This document shows, one piece after another, positions 1-9,389 of a stretch of DNA of 50,614 nt. The stretch's first letter is position 1; each line of letters starts with the position of its first letter. The DNA comes from Puniceicoccales bacterium. GTDB taxonomy: Bacteria; Verrucomicrobiota; Verrucomicrobiia; Opitutales; JAIRLM01. The stretch spans positions 1-50,614 of the forward strand of contig JAIRXK010000041.1 in assembly GCA_031268315.1 (NCBI GenBank). The letters are read 5' to 3'. The notes beneath the pieces are model-generated. The model was not told where the DNA came from, searched no databases, and saw nothing but the letters and a program-made list of their open reading frames with translations. The position numbers and the translations under genes were made by a program.

Positions 1-2
1 CT

Positions 3-647
3 CTGCAAGCCAAATGCGATACTTTAAGCGAAAAACTTAATTCTCTACAAACCAAATGCGATACTTTAAAGAAAACACTCAACGAAAAAGATCAGCGGAT
101 TAGCAATGCACAAACCGAATTCAACAAACAAAGTCAAGTGCTTGATGACACACAAGCCAAACACAATGCTTTAAATGTAAAATTTAGCGCTAAAGAAAAT
201 CAGATCAAAGATCTGAGCCGGCAAATCACTGCCCTAGAAACCGAACTTCATATACAAAATCAGCAGATTGCTGAAAAGCAAACCAAGATCATTTCTCTAA
301 ATAGTGAGTACTTTGAACTACAGCGCATGCATACTGAGACGCTAAACCAAGTAAATGCGAAACTAGAAATATACCTCGATCAGAAGAAGGAGCTTATGAA
401 CTTAGAGGAAGAAAATGAAAACCTAACGATTCAACTTGAAACAATAGAAAAAGAAAATGAAAACCTAACGATTCAACTTGAAGCAATAAAAAAAGAAAAT
501 GCAAATCTAATGGGAAAATTACATTTGCCTACTACCGTACTCAGCACTCTCATCTCCGTTATACCTATATCCAGAATTGGCTCAATCCCTACACACACGC
601 AAGCCAGTACCACATTTTTAGCGAAACTTTCGGAATCAAATCAGTAA
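3..647 (+). CDS. Coiled-coil protein, 5' end outside window
   Basis: The reading frame is open from the first bases of the window, so the gene starts upstream; a GTG at 138 is internal. At least 214 residues are visible. They are almost entirely heptad-like, rich in Gln, Asn, Glu, Lys and Leu, with no membrane segment, which predicts a long coiled coil. Two kinds of internal repeat show: a Lys-Cys-Asp-Thr-Leu motif occurs twice at the very start, and a 14-residue unit (ENENLTIQLE-type, 42 bp in DNA, 411-452 and 453-494) is repeated with a partial third copy. The last 40 residues are non-coiled and Ser/Thr/Pro-rich. The function is unknown; its place beside effector-like genes makes a secreted or structural role possible, but that is inference. 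Confidence 0.75.
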   Translation: MQAKCDTLSEKLNSLQTKCDTLKKTLNEKDQRISNAQTEFNKQSQVLDDTQAKHNALNVKFSAKENQIKDLSRQITALETELHIQNQQIAEKQTKIISLNSEYFELQRMHTETLNQVNAKLEIYLDQKKELMNLEEENENLTIQLETIEKENENLTIQLEAIKKENANLMGKLHLPTTVLSTLISVIPISRIGSIPTHTQASTTFLAKLSESNQ

Positions 648-691
648 TGGCCTAGCACCGACCGGCGCCCATGCCCCACTAAAAGTTCATA

Positions 692-2683
692 TCAGCCTTG
701 AATAATCGGCACACCACTATCCCTAATACCAGTGACTTCGAATGCATTTTCCCATCTCTGTCGATCGAGACCACTGTACGCATGCAGGACGACGATTACG
801 CCCGTTCCGTCGAGGACCTCAAGGACTTTATCGAGAAAATTACCGAGAATGGATGGATCATTATTATAGGCACCCATTCCAAGCTGAAAAAGATTCAAAA
901 CTACGGGCCTTCCTTCTTCCTCCCTTTGCCACGTCATTTTTGCGATTTCAGCAAGCATTTCATACTGGGGTAGGAGAACATTTAGGCACATTTCGCGATA
1001 TTTGTTTAATAAATTCCCTTTCCCTTCTAAGCTCATCCCTCCGCAGGCACCGTAGAGAAATTCGGTCCCATCGGCGGCCATGCAGACCTGAGGAAGCGTC
1101 GCAATGTATCGAGATTTTTCCTTGAGCAGGGCCGCATCTTTTTTCATTCTGTCATCATTGTCGTGAAGATTTTCGTAATCAATGCCCCTAAGAATTCCCC
1201 AGTGCTTATTAATAATATCAATGCCAGTGCCGCCAACGACACTTTCCACAGAACCGCCGATTGACATATGGAAGCGAATGCAGATTCCAAAGGGATCAAT
1301 CCACGCACTGAGTGGGCCCTGCGTAAAGTCATATAAAGTGCTAAGAAGATGGCATTTCCCACCAAAATTAGTATCCAACCATTGATTCTCATTGCATCCT
1401 TGACATATGGTACGAACATTACCCCCAAACCATGATTTATTGAGCGTTACTATTTCCCTCACGTCGTATCCACATGCCACACACATGCGCACACTATGGC
1501 CACTTTGGTTGGTCATTGTTTTTATGCGGTCCCCATAAACTTTTTTCATTTCATCATCTTTTAAATCTTTTCCCTCCTCATTTTTCTGCTTAACTTCCCA
1601 TGAATTTTTTTCAAATACATCCCGCGAAATGGCAAGAAGATAGCCGGAATTATGAATCGCAAATTTCGAAGTTGCATCGAGGAAGGCCCTGTAGAGTGGC
1701 ATTATTCTCTCAAAAAGTCCCCTACGACCTTCAATGAAATTTCCTCCGCCAATGGCCTGCATTACCGCATGAGTCGCAACGTTTAATCTCTTTACATCGG
1801 CGCACAGCGCATTTTCCCAATGGCCGCTTCTGATCGCCTCCACTATTTCCTTGCCACCTTCTTTTAATTGCGTGATTTTCACAAGCTCACATGCCACTAA
1901 AAATTCTTTCACTTTCTCCCCGTGATCATTGCAAAGACGTTCAAGAGCAATGGAATCACTTCCTTCTTCCTTATCTCCGCGCTTAGCCCAACTCTTTGCA
2001 TTGTGATCAATTTTGCTATAGCAATCTTGCGGATCAAAAATATATCCATTGAACCTCTTTGCATATGTCTCTTTGTATAAATGGTCTTCAGTCGGTATTC
2101 TTTCTATTAATTCATCGAGCGAAAATGCCTCAATTCTTTGCCTCACTTCAGCGATTGAGGGTGTCTTTGTTTGATTTAAATCAACACTGGGTGGATTGCC
2201 TTCAACATGAACTACTTCTGGTGATTGAATAATGTTTTCCCGCTGAGATGAGCTACCTTCTGAATCAGTGGAAGTTATTTCTTTGATCGGGGGTGTCTTT
2301 GTTTGATTTAAATCAACACTGGGTGGATTGCCTTCAACATGAACTACTTTTTGTGATTGAATAATGTTTTTCTGCCGGGGTGTGCTATCTTTTAAATTTG
2401 CATTTTGGTTCTCTTTCACCACGGGTGGAGTTTTTTCCTGATTGGAGTCACTGTCTCTGCGAAAAATTTCTCCAACAAAAATCATTATTCCAAATCCAAT
2501 GATGGCACAGCCAACTGGAGTGAGCAGCGCCGGCAGAACCGGCAGAACTCCGACCGCTGCGAGGATCGGACATGTGACAACTGAAATTAAAATGACAACT
2601 AAAGTGCAAACATTTACGCATTTGCTGCTTCCGCAAACTTTTCCCGGTGCATCATTCGCCATCGCCTTTTGAGTCTTTTCCAT
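692..2683 (-). CDS. Inc-like membrane effector candidate, zinc knuckle and macrodomain-like C-terminus (copy 1)
   Basis: 663 residues. Residues 24-74 form two adjacent hydrophobic segments split by a Pro-rich turn, the bilobed pattern of chlamydial Inc proteins. Residues 75-180 are polar and contain a 44-residue tandem duplication (HVEGNPPSVDLNQTKTP twice). A CxxC pair at C401/C404 and another at C427/C430 resemble a treble-clef zinc site. Residues 595-640 (PVVLNLFQLGMGAYNNDP, then a hydrophobic strand ending in HAYS) recall the glycine-rich loop of macrodomain/PARG-like folds; this is weak. A paralogue of 603 residues lies at 3749-5560. A promoter sits directly before the ATG, with no Shine-Dalgarno site. 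Unlike its neighbour nifJ it has no housekeeping homologue that I recognise. The effector role is inferred from architecture. Confidence 0.7.
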   Translation of the reverse strand: MEKTQKAMANDAPGKVCGSSKCVNVCTLVVILISVVTCPILAAVGVLPVLPALLTPVGCAIIGFGIMIFVGEIFRRDSDSNQEKTPPVVKENQNANLKDSTPRQKNIIQSQKVVHVEGNPPSVDLNQTKTPPIKEITSTDSEGSSSQRENIIQSPEVVHVEGNPPSVDLNQTKTPSIAEVRQRIEAFSLDELIERIPTEDHLYKETYAKRFNGYIFDPQDCYSKIDHNAKSWAKRGDKEEGSDSIALERLCNDHGEKVKEFLVACELVKITQLKEGGKEIVEAIRSGHWENALCADVKRLNVATHAVMQAIGGGNFIEGRRGLFERIMPLYRAFLDATSKFAIHNSGYLLAISRDVFEKNSWEVKQKNEEGKDLKDDEMKKVYGDRIKTMTNQSGHSVRMCVACGYDVREIVTLNKSWFGGNVRTICQGCNENQWLDTNFGGKCHLLSTLYDFTQGPLSAWIDPFGICIRFHMSIGGSVESVVGGTGIDIINKHWGILRGIDYENLHDNDDRMKKDAALLKEKSRYIATLPQVCMAADGTEFLYGACGGMSLEGKGNLLNKYREMCLNVLLPQYEMLAEIAKMTWQREEEGRPVVLNLFQLGMGAYNNDPSILGNFLDKVLEVLDGTGVIVVLHAYSGLDRQRWENAFEVTGIRDSGVPIIQG
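2158..2377. repeat. 132-bp-period tandem repeat inside copy 1
   Basis: About 88 bp at 2158-2245 recurs nearly identically at 2290-2377, a 132-bp (44-codon) period, in frame. It duplicates the polar linker after the hydrophobic hairpin. The paralogue at 3749-5560 has a single, diverged copy, so the expansion is recent and specific to this gene. Confidence 0.85.
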
Positions 2684-2718
2684 GACGTATTGTATAGATG
2701 GTCCTTTGCGTTTTGCAA
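2684..2718 (-). promoter_or_regulatory. Promoter abutting the start codon of copy 1
   Basis: On the minus strand TTGCAA (2713-2718) is followed by a 16-bp spacer and TATACA (2691-2696), then only 7 bp to the ATG. The predicted transcript is leaderless or nearly so, and no Shine-Dalgarno sequence is present. Confidence 0.55.
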
Positions 2719-2793
2719 GCAGAGTTTTTCACATTTATTTGCTTTCACAAAATATTTTGCCAATTCGTCCCAGATTCCCATGGATGAATTTCC

Positions 2794-3651
2794 ATGGCAC
2801 TTCTTATTTTTGTTTCCATCATTTGGGGGATGACCTACGGAATCAATTCCGATGCGGTGCGATTTATTCCACCCCAATGGATGAGCCTATTCTACGTCTG
2901 CACTGGATTTCTCATTTTTTTTCCCTTTCTGCTGCAAAGCGATTGCAATGGCAAACGTATGCAGTGCATGGCCATTGGCGCCGTGCAACTGGGACTGATG
3001 TATTTTTTCTACGAATGGTCATTTTTTTTCCTTCCCGGGGGAACGGTGGCGCTGCTGAGCGTCACAACGCCCATTTACATTGCCCTAATTGGCGATGGAA
3101 TAGGGCGAAAATTTCGACCCAAATACCTCGCCTTTGCCACATTAATCGTCACTTTAACCTATTTTCCCATGGCCAAGGCCAATGGAAATTTTCCCCATTG
3201 GCAGGGAATTCTATGCAGCCAACTAACCAATTTTTGCTATGCATTGGGTCAAATCTCCTACTGTAAACTCCACAGGAAAGTTGCCATCGGCGACCGCGGC
3301 GCCATGGCTTGGCATTATCTAGGAGCGCTGTGCATCCTTTTGCCGCTCACATTTATCTTTCCGTGGCAGCTGGCGAAATCGGATGGAAATCTCCTCCGAG
3401 TTAGCTGTGAGCTGGTCTTTCTTGGGCCCATCTGCTGCGGGCTCGGCAACTATCTATGGAATAAGGGCATCTGCCATGCAAAGGCATCCCAGATTCTCGC
3501 ATTTAACAACCTCCCAATTCTGCTGGGGATCGCCTTTGGCGCGATCTTTTTCCATGAACCACTCGGGGGAATCTTTCGCATTTCCTCCATCGTCGCCGTG
3601 CTCTTTCTCTGCCTCTCCTGCCATCGGTTTTTCCCGGATCAACCCAGCTAA
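2794..3651 (+). CDS. EamA/DMT-superfamily transporter
   Basis: 285 residues, almost wholly hydrophobic, with about ten predicted membrane helices in two halves, the EamA arrangement of drug/metabolite transporters. Visible family features are the N-terminal WGMTYGINSDAVRF segment and, late in the second half, the acidic FFHEPLGG loop that normally follows the last substrate-lining helices. The substrate cannot be told. The gene lies inside a segmental duplication: its last codons (FFPDQPS) are part of sequence that recurs at about 5604, but without the transporter. It is transcribed opposite to the effector gene 692-2683. The ATG at 2794 is chosen because upstream ATGs are out of frame; no clear Shine-Dalgarno site is seen. 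Confidence 0.85.
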   Translation: MALLIFVSIIWGMTYGINSDAVRFIPPQWMSLFYVCTGFLIFFPFLLQSDCNGKRMQCMAIGAVQLGLMYFFYEWSFFFLPGGTVALLSVTTPIYIALIGDGIGRKFRPKYLAFATLIVTLTYFPMAKANGNFPHWQGILCSQLTNFCYALGQISYCKLHRKVAIGDRGAMAWHYLGALCILLPLTFIFPWQLAKSDGNLLRVSCELVFLGPICCGLGNYLWNKGICHAKASQILAFNNLPILLGIAFGAIFFHEPLGGIFRISSIVAVLFLCLSCHRFFPDQPS

Positions 3652-3745
3652 GCATCTACAAAAGTGCCGGCCGTGCGGACCAGAGCTTTTCATAAATTTC
3701 CCGACAATGGGCCATTTCCTCTTCCGCTTCCAATATCAGCGGCTT
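3652..3745 (-). pseudogene. Remnant of the nifJ 3' end
   Basis: About 90 bp closely resembles 5615-5706, the last codons of nifJ plus downstream sequence. Translated on the minus strand it reads EAEEEMAHCREIYEKLW, against EAGEEMVRRREIYEKL followed by stop in the intact gene. The stop codon is lost here (TAA to TGG). It is a non-functional scar of the duplication that created the two paralogues, and it marks where a copy of the nifJ end was carried along. Confidence 0.85.
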
Positions 3746-3748
3746 TTA

Positions 3749-5560
3749 TTACTCTGCCTTACATATGGCAATCGGCACATCGCTAATGCCGGTGGCTTCG
3801 AATGCATTTTCCCATCTCTGTCGATCGGGACCACTGTACGCATGCAGGACGACGATTACGCCCGTTCCGTCGAGGACCTCAAGGACTTTATTGAGAAAAT
3901 CACCGAGAATGGACGGATCATTCTTATAGACACCCATTCCAAGCTGAAAAAGATTCAAAACAACGGGCCTTCCTTGTTCCTCCCTTTGCCACGTCAGTTT
4001 TGCAATTTCAGCAAGCATTTCATACTGGGGTAGGAGAACATTTAGACACATTTCGCGATATTTTTTTGATAAATTCCCTTTCCCTTCTAAGCTCATTCCT
4101 CCGCAGGCACCGTAGAGAAATTCGGTCCCATCGGCGGCCATGCAGACCTGAGGAAGCATCGCAATGTATCGAGATTTTTCCTTGAGCAGGGCTGTATCTT
4201 TTTTCATTCTGTCATCATTATCGTGAAGATTTTCGTAATCAATGCTCATAAGCATTCCCCTGCACCTATCAATAATATCAATTCCAGTGCCGCCAACGGC
4301 ACTTTTCACATAGCCACCGATTGACTCATGGAAGCGAATGCAGATTCCAAAGGGATCAATCCATGAACTGAGTTGGCCCTGCATTTCATCCCACAAAGTA
4401 CTAAAAAAATTACATTTTCCACCTATGTTAGAAACCAACCATTCATTCTCTGTGCAGCCTTGGCATATGATACGGGCGTCGTTCTTAAACCATGATTTAT
4501 TTAGGGCTACTATTTCCCGCACGTCGTATCCACATGCCACACACATGCGCACATTATGGCTATTTTTGTTGGCTATTGTTTTTATAAAATTCCCATAGTT
4601 TTCCTTCATTTCAGCATCTTTTGAAGCTTTTCTCACTTCATTTTCCCGCTCAACTTTCCATGAATTTTTTTCAAATACATCTCGCGAAATGGCGAGAAGA
4701 TAGTCGGGATTATGAATCGCAAACTGCGAAGTTGCATCGAGAAAGGCCCTGTAGAGTGGCATTATTCTCTCAAAAAGTCCCCTACGACCTTCCAGGAAAT
4801 CTCCTCCGCCAATGGCCTGCATTACCGCATGAGTCGCAACGTTTAATCTCTTTACATCGGCGCACAGCGCATTTTCCCAATGGACGCTTTTAATCGCCTC
4901 CACCATTCCCTTGCCACCTTCTTTTAATTGCGTGATTTTCACAAGCTCACATGCTACTAAAAATTCTCTCACTTCATTATTATGCTTTTCGCAAAGGGAC
5001 GCAAGAGCATTGTCATCACTTCCGATGAGGATATTTGTGGGATTAAAAATATATCCACCAAACTTTTTCCCATATGTATCATTGAATAAATTGTCTTCAG
5101 TCGGTATTCGTTGTATTAATTCATCGAGCGAAAATGCCTCAATTTTTTTCATCTTTTCTTCGATTGAGAGTGCCTCTATCTGACTTAAATTAGTATTGGA
5201 TGGTTTGCCTGCACCGTGAACCATTTGGAGAATGCCTTCCTGCTGGGATATGCGACCTTTTGGATTTTCATTTTGGTTCTCTTTCACCACGGGTAGGGGT
5301 TGCCCCTGATTGGAGTCATCGCCTCTGCGAAAAATTCCTCCAACAAAAATCATTACTCCGAATCCAATGACGGCACAGCCAACGAGAGTGATCAGCGCCG
5401 GCAGCGCCGGCAGAACTCCGACCGCTGCGAGGGTTGGGCATGTGACAACTGAAATTAAAATGACAACTAATGTGCAAATATTTACGCATTTGTTGCCTCC
5501 ACGCACCTTACCCAGTGCATCATTCGAAATCGCCTTTTGAGCTTTTCCCGAAGTTTCCAT
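3749..5560 (-). CDS. Inc-like membrane effector candidate, zinc knuckle and macrodomain-like C-terminus (copy 2)
   Basis: Paralogue of 692-2683 and collinear over its whole length. The start METSGKAQKA at 5560 is chosen because it aligns with METTQ-like MEKTQKAM of copy 1; the frame stays open 23 codons further upstream (to 5629), but that stretch matches non-coding sequence in copy 1. It has the same paired hydrophobic segments near the N-terminus, the same CxxC...CxxC (MCVACGYDV and CQGC) and the same C-terminal LNLFQLGMGVY block. The 44-residue linker repeat is not expanded. The -35 TTGCAA is kept, but the -10 at the 16-bp position is CACCAT instead of TATACA, so this copy may be poorly expressed from its own promoter. 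It lies 93 bp downstream of nifJ. Confidence 0.7.
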   Translation of the reverse strand: METSGKAQKAISNDALGKVRGGNKCVNICTLVVILISVVTCPTLAAVGVLPALPALITLVGCAVIGFGVMIFVGGIFRRGDDSNQGQPLPVVKENQNENPKGRISQQEGILQMVHGAGKPSNTNLSQIEALSIEEKMKKIEAFSLDELIQRIPTEDNLFNDTYGKKFGGYIFNPTNILIGSDDNALASLCEKHNNEVREFLVACELVKITQLKEGGKGMVEAIKSVHWENALCADVKRLNVATHAVMQAIGGGDFLEGRRGLFERIMPLYRAFLDATSQFAIHNPDYLLAISRDVFEKNSWKVERENEVRKASKDAEMKENYGNFIKTIANKNSHNVRMCVACGYDVREIVALNKSWFKNDARIICQGCTENEWLVSNIGGKCNFFSTLWDEMQGQLSSWIDPFGICIRFHESIGGYVKSAVGGTGIDIIDRCRGMLMSIDYENLHDNDDRMKKDTALLKEKSRYIAMLPQVCMAADGTEFLYGACGGMSLEGKGNLSKKYREMCLNVLLPQYEMLAEIAKLTWQREEQGRPVVLNLFQLGMGVYKNDPSILGDFLNKVLEVLDGTGVIVVLHAYSGPDRQRWENAFEATGISDVPIAICKAE

Positions 5561-5653
5561 GGTGGGCCATGGTGAGCGGCCCTCTACGCTTTGCAAGCAG
5601 AATTTTTCCGGATCAACCCGGCTGAACATCTGCCAAAGCGTCAGCCGTGCGGA

Positions 5654-8600
5654 TTAGAGTTTTTCATAAATTTCACGGCGACGGACCATTTCCTCTCCCG
5701 CCTCTTTTTCTAATTTTTCAGCCAATTCCGGAGAAGTTCGCTGGAGAATGCTGAAGCGGTTCTCCGACTCCATGAATCCATGCAGTGATCCATCGGATGG
5801 CTTAGAGTCCAATTGCATGGGATTTTCTCCCCGCAGAAGTCTCCGCGGATCAAAGCGATAGAGGCTCCAATAGCCGGATGCAACTGCATTTTGCTGATGC
5901 TGCAGCTGATGCCGCATTTCAAATCCGTGGGAAATGCACGGACAATAGGCGATAATGAGCGCCGGTCCGTCGTAGGCCTCTGCCTCCATAAATGCGGTGA
6001 GGGCCTGGGAATCCTTCGCGCCGAGGGCGATCTGCGCCACATAGACATAGCCATAATTCATGGCCATCCGCCCAAGATCTTTCTTTGGCAATGCCTTTCC
6101 CGAGGCCGCAAACTTAGCAACGGCGCCCCTGGGCGTGGACTTCGACTGCTGGCCGCCCGTATTCGAATATACCTCCGTGTCGAGGACCAAAATTTTGATA
6201 TTTTTTCCGCTGCCGAGCACGTGATCAATGCCGCCGTAGCCGATGTCGTAGGCCCATCCATCGCCGCCGATGACCCAAACCGACTTTTTAATCAATTTAT
6301 CGGCCATCCCATGGAGCAATTGCAAATCCGCCTCTCCGCTGCGAATAATTTTTTTCCTTAGTTCACCGATGCGCTCCCGCTGCATGTCAATGCCGATCTG
6401 GGAGCTCTGGTCCGCATCCACTATGCTTTGGACCAGGTTTTCGCCAATGAGGTCTTTTCGCCGTAGCAAAATTTCCCTTGCCATTTCCCGCTGGTGTTCC
6501 ACGGATAGCAGCATGCCCAAGCCAAATTCCGCATTGTCTTCGAATAGGGAGTTGGCCCAGGTTGGCCCGCGGCCGCAATTATTTTTACAGTAGGGCGTCG
6601 TTGGCAGATTTCCTCCGTAGATGGATGAGCATCCCGTTGCATTGGCAATGTAAAGGTGGTCCCCGAATAGCTGGGTCAGCAGTTTCACATAGGGAGTCTC
6701 GCCGCAGCCAGCGCACGCACCAGAAAACTCAAATAGAGGCCGGCGGAACTGGGATCCCTTGATATCGTTGCTGATTTTCGACTCTTCCGGGTCGGGAAGA
6801 TTCAAAAAGAAGTGGCAATTTTCCTTCTCTCTGGCACAGACGTCACCGTGGCGTTCCATGTGAATGGCGCGGCGGTCTGGATTTTCCCTATTCTTTGCCG
6901 GACAATTTTCCACGCAAACGCCGCAGCCGGTGCAGTCCTCGGGAAATACCTGCACAGTAAAGCGGCAATTGGGATTCTCCCTGGAGCGGAAGTCCGCGGA
7001 ACGAAAATCGGAGGGAGCATCCTTTAGCAGTGAGCTATCGTAAAATTTGCTGCGAATGGCCGCATGGGGGCAGACGAGAGCACACTTATTGCACTGGATG
7101 CACAGGGACGAATCCCACTGGGGTATTTCCTGGGCAACGTCCCTCTTTTCCCACTGCGATGTGGCCGTTGGCCAGGTACCGTCGATGGGCATGGCGCTCA
7201 CTGGCAACTGGTCGCCATCTCCGTGGAGTATGGGCAAAATGACATCCCTTACGAAGCGGGGCATGGCTTTGTCGTGGCCGTTGGAAGAAGCGTCCACGGC
7301 GCTGTCAATTTTTCCCGCGGTCAGCTGGATGCGAATCAGATTAGCAACTGACGCATCGATGCATGCAAAGTTCTTTTCCACCACGTCGCGACCCTTTTTT
7401 CCGTAGGTTTTTTCCACCGATTTTTTTATGGCATCTATGGCTTCCTTCTGGGGCAGTATGCCGGAAATGGCAAAAAAGCAGGTCTGCATCACCGTATTGA
7501 TACGCCCTTCCATGCCGCATTTTTCAGCGACGGCATAGGCATCTATGGCGTAGAATTCCAGTTTTTTTTCCAAAATTACCCGCTGAACTTTTTGCGGAAG
7601 ATGTCTTTGAATTTCTTCGGCGCCGTAGGGAGAATTGAGGAGAAAAATTCCTCCATCTGCAGCACTCTGAAGAACGTCAAAGCGATTTAAAAATGCAAAT
7701 TGATGGCAGCCGATAAAGCGCGCCGAGTCGATGAGATAGGGGGCGCGAATTGGCCGTGGTCCAAAGCGCAGGTGGGAAACGGTCATTGCTCCGGATTTTT
7801 TTGAATCGTAGACAAAGTAGGCCTGGGCGAAATTGTCCGTTTCCGAACCAATGATTTTGATGGTATTTTTATTTGCCCCAACGGTCCCATCGGCACCCAG
7901 GCCAAAGAATAGGGCCGTGAAATGCTCACTATTTTCGGCGAGTCTAAAGGCGGGATCGTAGTCCACGGAAAGATTGCTAACGTCATCGCTAATGCCAACG
8001 GAAAAATGGCGCCTAAGACTGCCATCCCTCGCACTTGCAACGATGCCCTTGACCATGGCGGGAGAAAATTCCTTCGATCCCAATCCATAGCGACCGTTGA
8101 AAATCTGCGGATCAAATGTCTTTTCCACCGTTCCCCCACTGCGCATCTCGCCAATGGCACTGACCACGTCTAGGTAGAGCGGTTCTCCGGGTGATCCCAG
8201 CTCCTTGGTGCGATCCAGCACGATGATTTTTTTCACGCTGTGCGGAAGTGCTCGCATCAAGTGCTCGCTGGAAAATGGCCGGTAGAGGTGCACTTTGACC
8301 AGCCCCATCGGAACCCTTTCTCCCAATTCGGCGATGGTCATTTCGATGGTCTCGCAGGCGGACCCCATGGCGATGAAAACAATTTCCGCACGCGTGTCGC
8401 CCACGTAGTTAAATGGAGCGTAGGACCGTCCGGTGAGCTTTGAAAATTGGTCCATAATTTTTTCCACGGCGGCCGGCGCCTTTTCGCAGAAACTATTGGC
8501 CCGCTCCCTTCCCTGGAAAAATACATCGGCATTTTGAGCCGTTCCGCGGATATTGGGCGCATCTGGAGTGAGGCTGCGGGCACGAAATGCCTCAATGTTA

Positions 8601-9211
8601 TCCGGACTGAGCAGCTCTAGCAGCACTTCATCTCCAATGGGAGTGTAGGTGTTAACCTCGTGGGAGGTGCGAAAGCCGTCAAAAAAATGCAAAAATGGTA
8701 TGTAAGTTTCATAGGTGGCTGCGGTGGCAATGGCTGCAAGGTCATGGGCTTCTTGAACGGAATTGGAAGCAAGCAGGGCAAAGCCCGTTCCCCGGCAGGC
8801 CATTACATCGGAGTGATCGCCGAAAATAGATAGGGCATGGGTTGCGAGGGCCCGCGCCGTCACATGCATACAAAATGGAAGCAGTTCGCCGGCAATCTTG
8901 TACATATTGGGAATCATGAGCAGAAGTCCCTGGGATGCGGTGAATGTGGTCACCATGGATCCGCACTGCAGTGCGCCGTGGACTGCCCCAGCTACGCCGG
9001 CCTCCGACTGCATTTCCGTGATGGATGGCCGCATATTCCACAAATTTTTTTTTCCCTTCGCCGCCCATTCGTCGCAAAACTCTGCCATGGGTGATGACGG
9101 CGTAATGGGATAAATGGCGATCACTTCTGCCATGCGAAATGCAACGGATGCAACGGCCTCGTTGGCATCGGTAATTTCCTTCGAAGTACCTTCACTATTA
9201 AACTCTCTCAT
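5654..9211 (-). CDS. nifJ: Pyruvate:ferredoxin (flavodoxin) oxidoreductase
   Basis: 1185 residues, full length for the single-chain enzyme. It converts pyruvate and CoA to acetyl-CoA and CO2 while reducing ferredoxin or flavodoxin, in the cytoplasm, using thiamine diphosphate and three [4Fe-4S] clusters. Domain I starts with the TDANEAVASVAFRM and YPITPSSPMAE motifs. The two-cluster ferredoxin domain shows CIQCNKCALVCP and CTGCGVCVENCP. The C-terminal thiamine-diphosphate domain has GACAGCGETPYVK, a cluster-ligand cysteine, NATGCSSIYGG, GGDGWAYDIGYGG and NTGGQQSKSTPRGA. The ATG at 9211 has a good Shine-Dalgarno (AAGGAG on the minus strand at 9218-9223). It implies an anaerobic or microaerobic fermentative metabolism. 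A copy of its 3' end survives as a scar at 3652-3745. Confidence 0.97.
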   Translation of the reverse strand: MREFNSEGTSKEITDANEAVASVAFRMAEVIAIYPITPSSPMAEFCDEWAAKGKKNLWNMRPSITEMQSEAGVAGAVHGALQCGSMVTTFTASQGLLLMIPNMYKIAGELLPFCMHVTARALATHALSIFGDHSDVMACRGTGFALLASNSVQEAHDLAAIATAATYETYIPFLHFFDGFRTSHEVNTYTPIGDEVLLELLSPDNIEAFRARSLTPDAPNIRGTAQNADVFFQGRERANSFCEKAPAAVEKIMDQFSKLTGRSYAPFNYVGDTRAEIVFIAMGSACETIEMTIAELGERVPMGLVKVHLYRPFSSEHLMRALPHSVKKIIVLDRTKELGSPGEPLYLDVVSAIGEMRSGGTVEKTFDPQIFNGRYGLGSKEFSPAMVKGIVASARDGSLRRHFSVGISDDVSNLSVDYDPAFRLAENSEHFTALFFGLGADGTVGANKNTIKIIGSETDNFAQAYFVYDSKKSGAMTVSHLRFGPRPIRAPYLIDSARFIGCHQFAFLNRFDVLQSAADGGIFLLNSPYGAEEIQRHLPQKVQRVILEKKLEFYAIDAYAVAEKCGMEGRINTVMQTCFFAISGILPQKEAIDAIKKSVEKTYGKKGRDVVEKNFACIDASVANLIRIQLTAGKIDSAVDASSNGHDKAMPRFVRDVILPILHGDGDQLPVSAMPIDGTWPTATSQWEKRDVAQEIPQWDSSLCIQCNKCALVCPHAAIRSKFYDSSLLKDAPSDFRSADFRSRENPNCRFTVQVFPEDCTGCGVCVENCPAKNRENPDRRAIHMERHGDVCAREKENCHFFLNLPDPEESKISNDIKGSQFRRPLFEFSGACAGCGETPYVKLLTQLFGDHLYIANATGCSSIYGGNLPTTPYCKNNCGRGPTWANSLFEDNAEFGLGMLLSVEHQREMAREILLRRKDLIGENLVQSIVDADQSSQIGIDMQRERIGELRKKIIRSGEADLQLLHGMADKLIKKSVWVIGGDGWAYDIGYGGIDHVLGSGKNIKILVLDTEVYSNTGGQQSKSTPRGAVAKFAASGKALPKKDLGRMAMNYGYVYVAQIALGAKDSQALTAFMEAEAYDGPALIIAYCPCISHGFEMRHQLQHQQNAVASGYWSLYRFDPRRLLRGENPMQLDSKPSDGSLHGFMESENRFSILQRTSPELAEKLEKEAGEEMVRRREIYEKL

Positions 9212-9217
9212 CGGAAA

Positions 9218-9223
9218 CTCCTT
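9218..9223 (-). promoter_or_regulatory. Ribosome binding site of nifJ
   Basis: AAGGAG on the minus strand, 6 bp before the ATG at 9211. It contrasts with the missing sites at the effector-like genes. Confidence 0.8.
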
Positions 9224-9389
9224 CTACAGAGAAAAAATCGTCGGGTCAATGGTTTTTAAAAAAATTTATTAGGAAATTTTTCAGGGCTCTGGAACCCGCG
9301 TGCAGTGAAGGCAATCCGTCGATGCGTTGTGCCGGAAATTCGCCTCTAGGACAGTAAGTATTTTTTGCGATCGCCTGGGTCCTTCCAAT

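Larger units (their letters stand above)
692..5706. repeat. Segmental duplication containing paralogous effector genes
   Basis: 692-2720 and 3749-5605 are homologous through coding and promoter sequence; the match then continues at 3633-3735 against 5604-5706 (nifJ 3' end). In copy 1 the transporter gene 2794-3651 interrupts the matching sequence at the point where copy 2 is continuous (near 5604). Parts of the 3' halves are over 90% identical by eye (for example 740-1160 against 3797-4220). Confidence 0.85.

Noticed and set aside
698..1385. Several plus-strand frames of 60-130 codons opposite the effector gene 692-2683, some repeated at 3800-4200
   Set aside because: They mirror the duplicated minus-strand coding sequence and have no ribosome sites or family match; their similarity is a shadow of the paralogues.
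5710..9113. Many frames opposite nifJ, some over 150 codons
   Set aside because: NifJ is certain over the full span; long antisense frames are expected at this codon bias.
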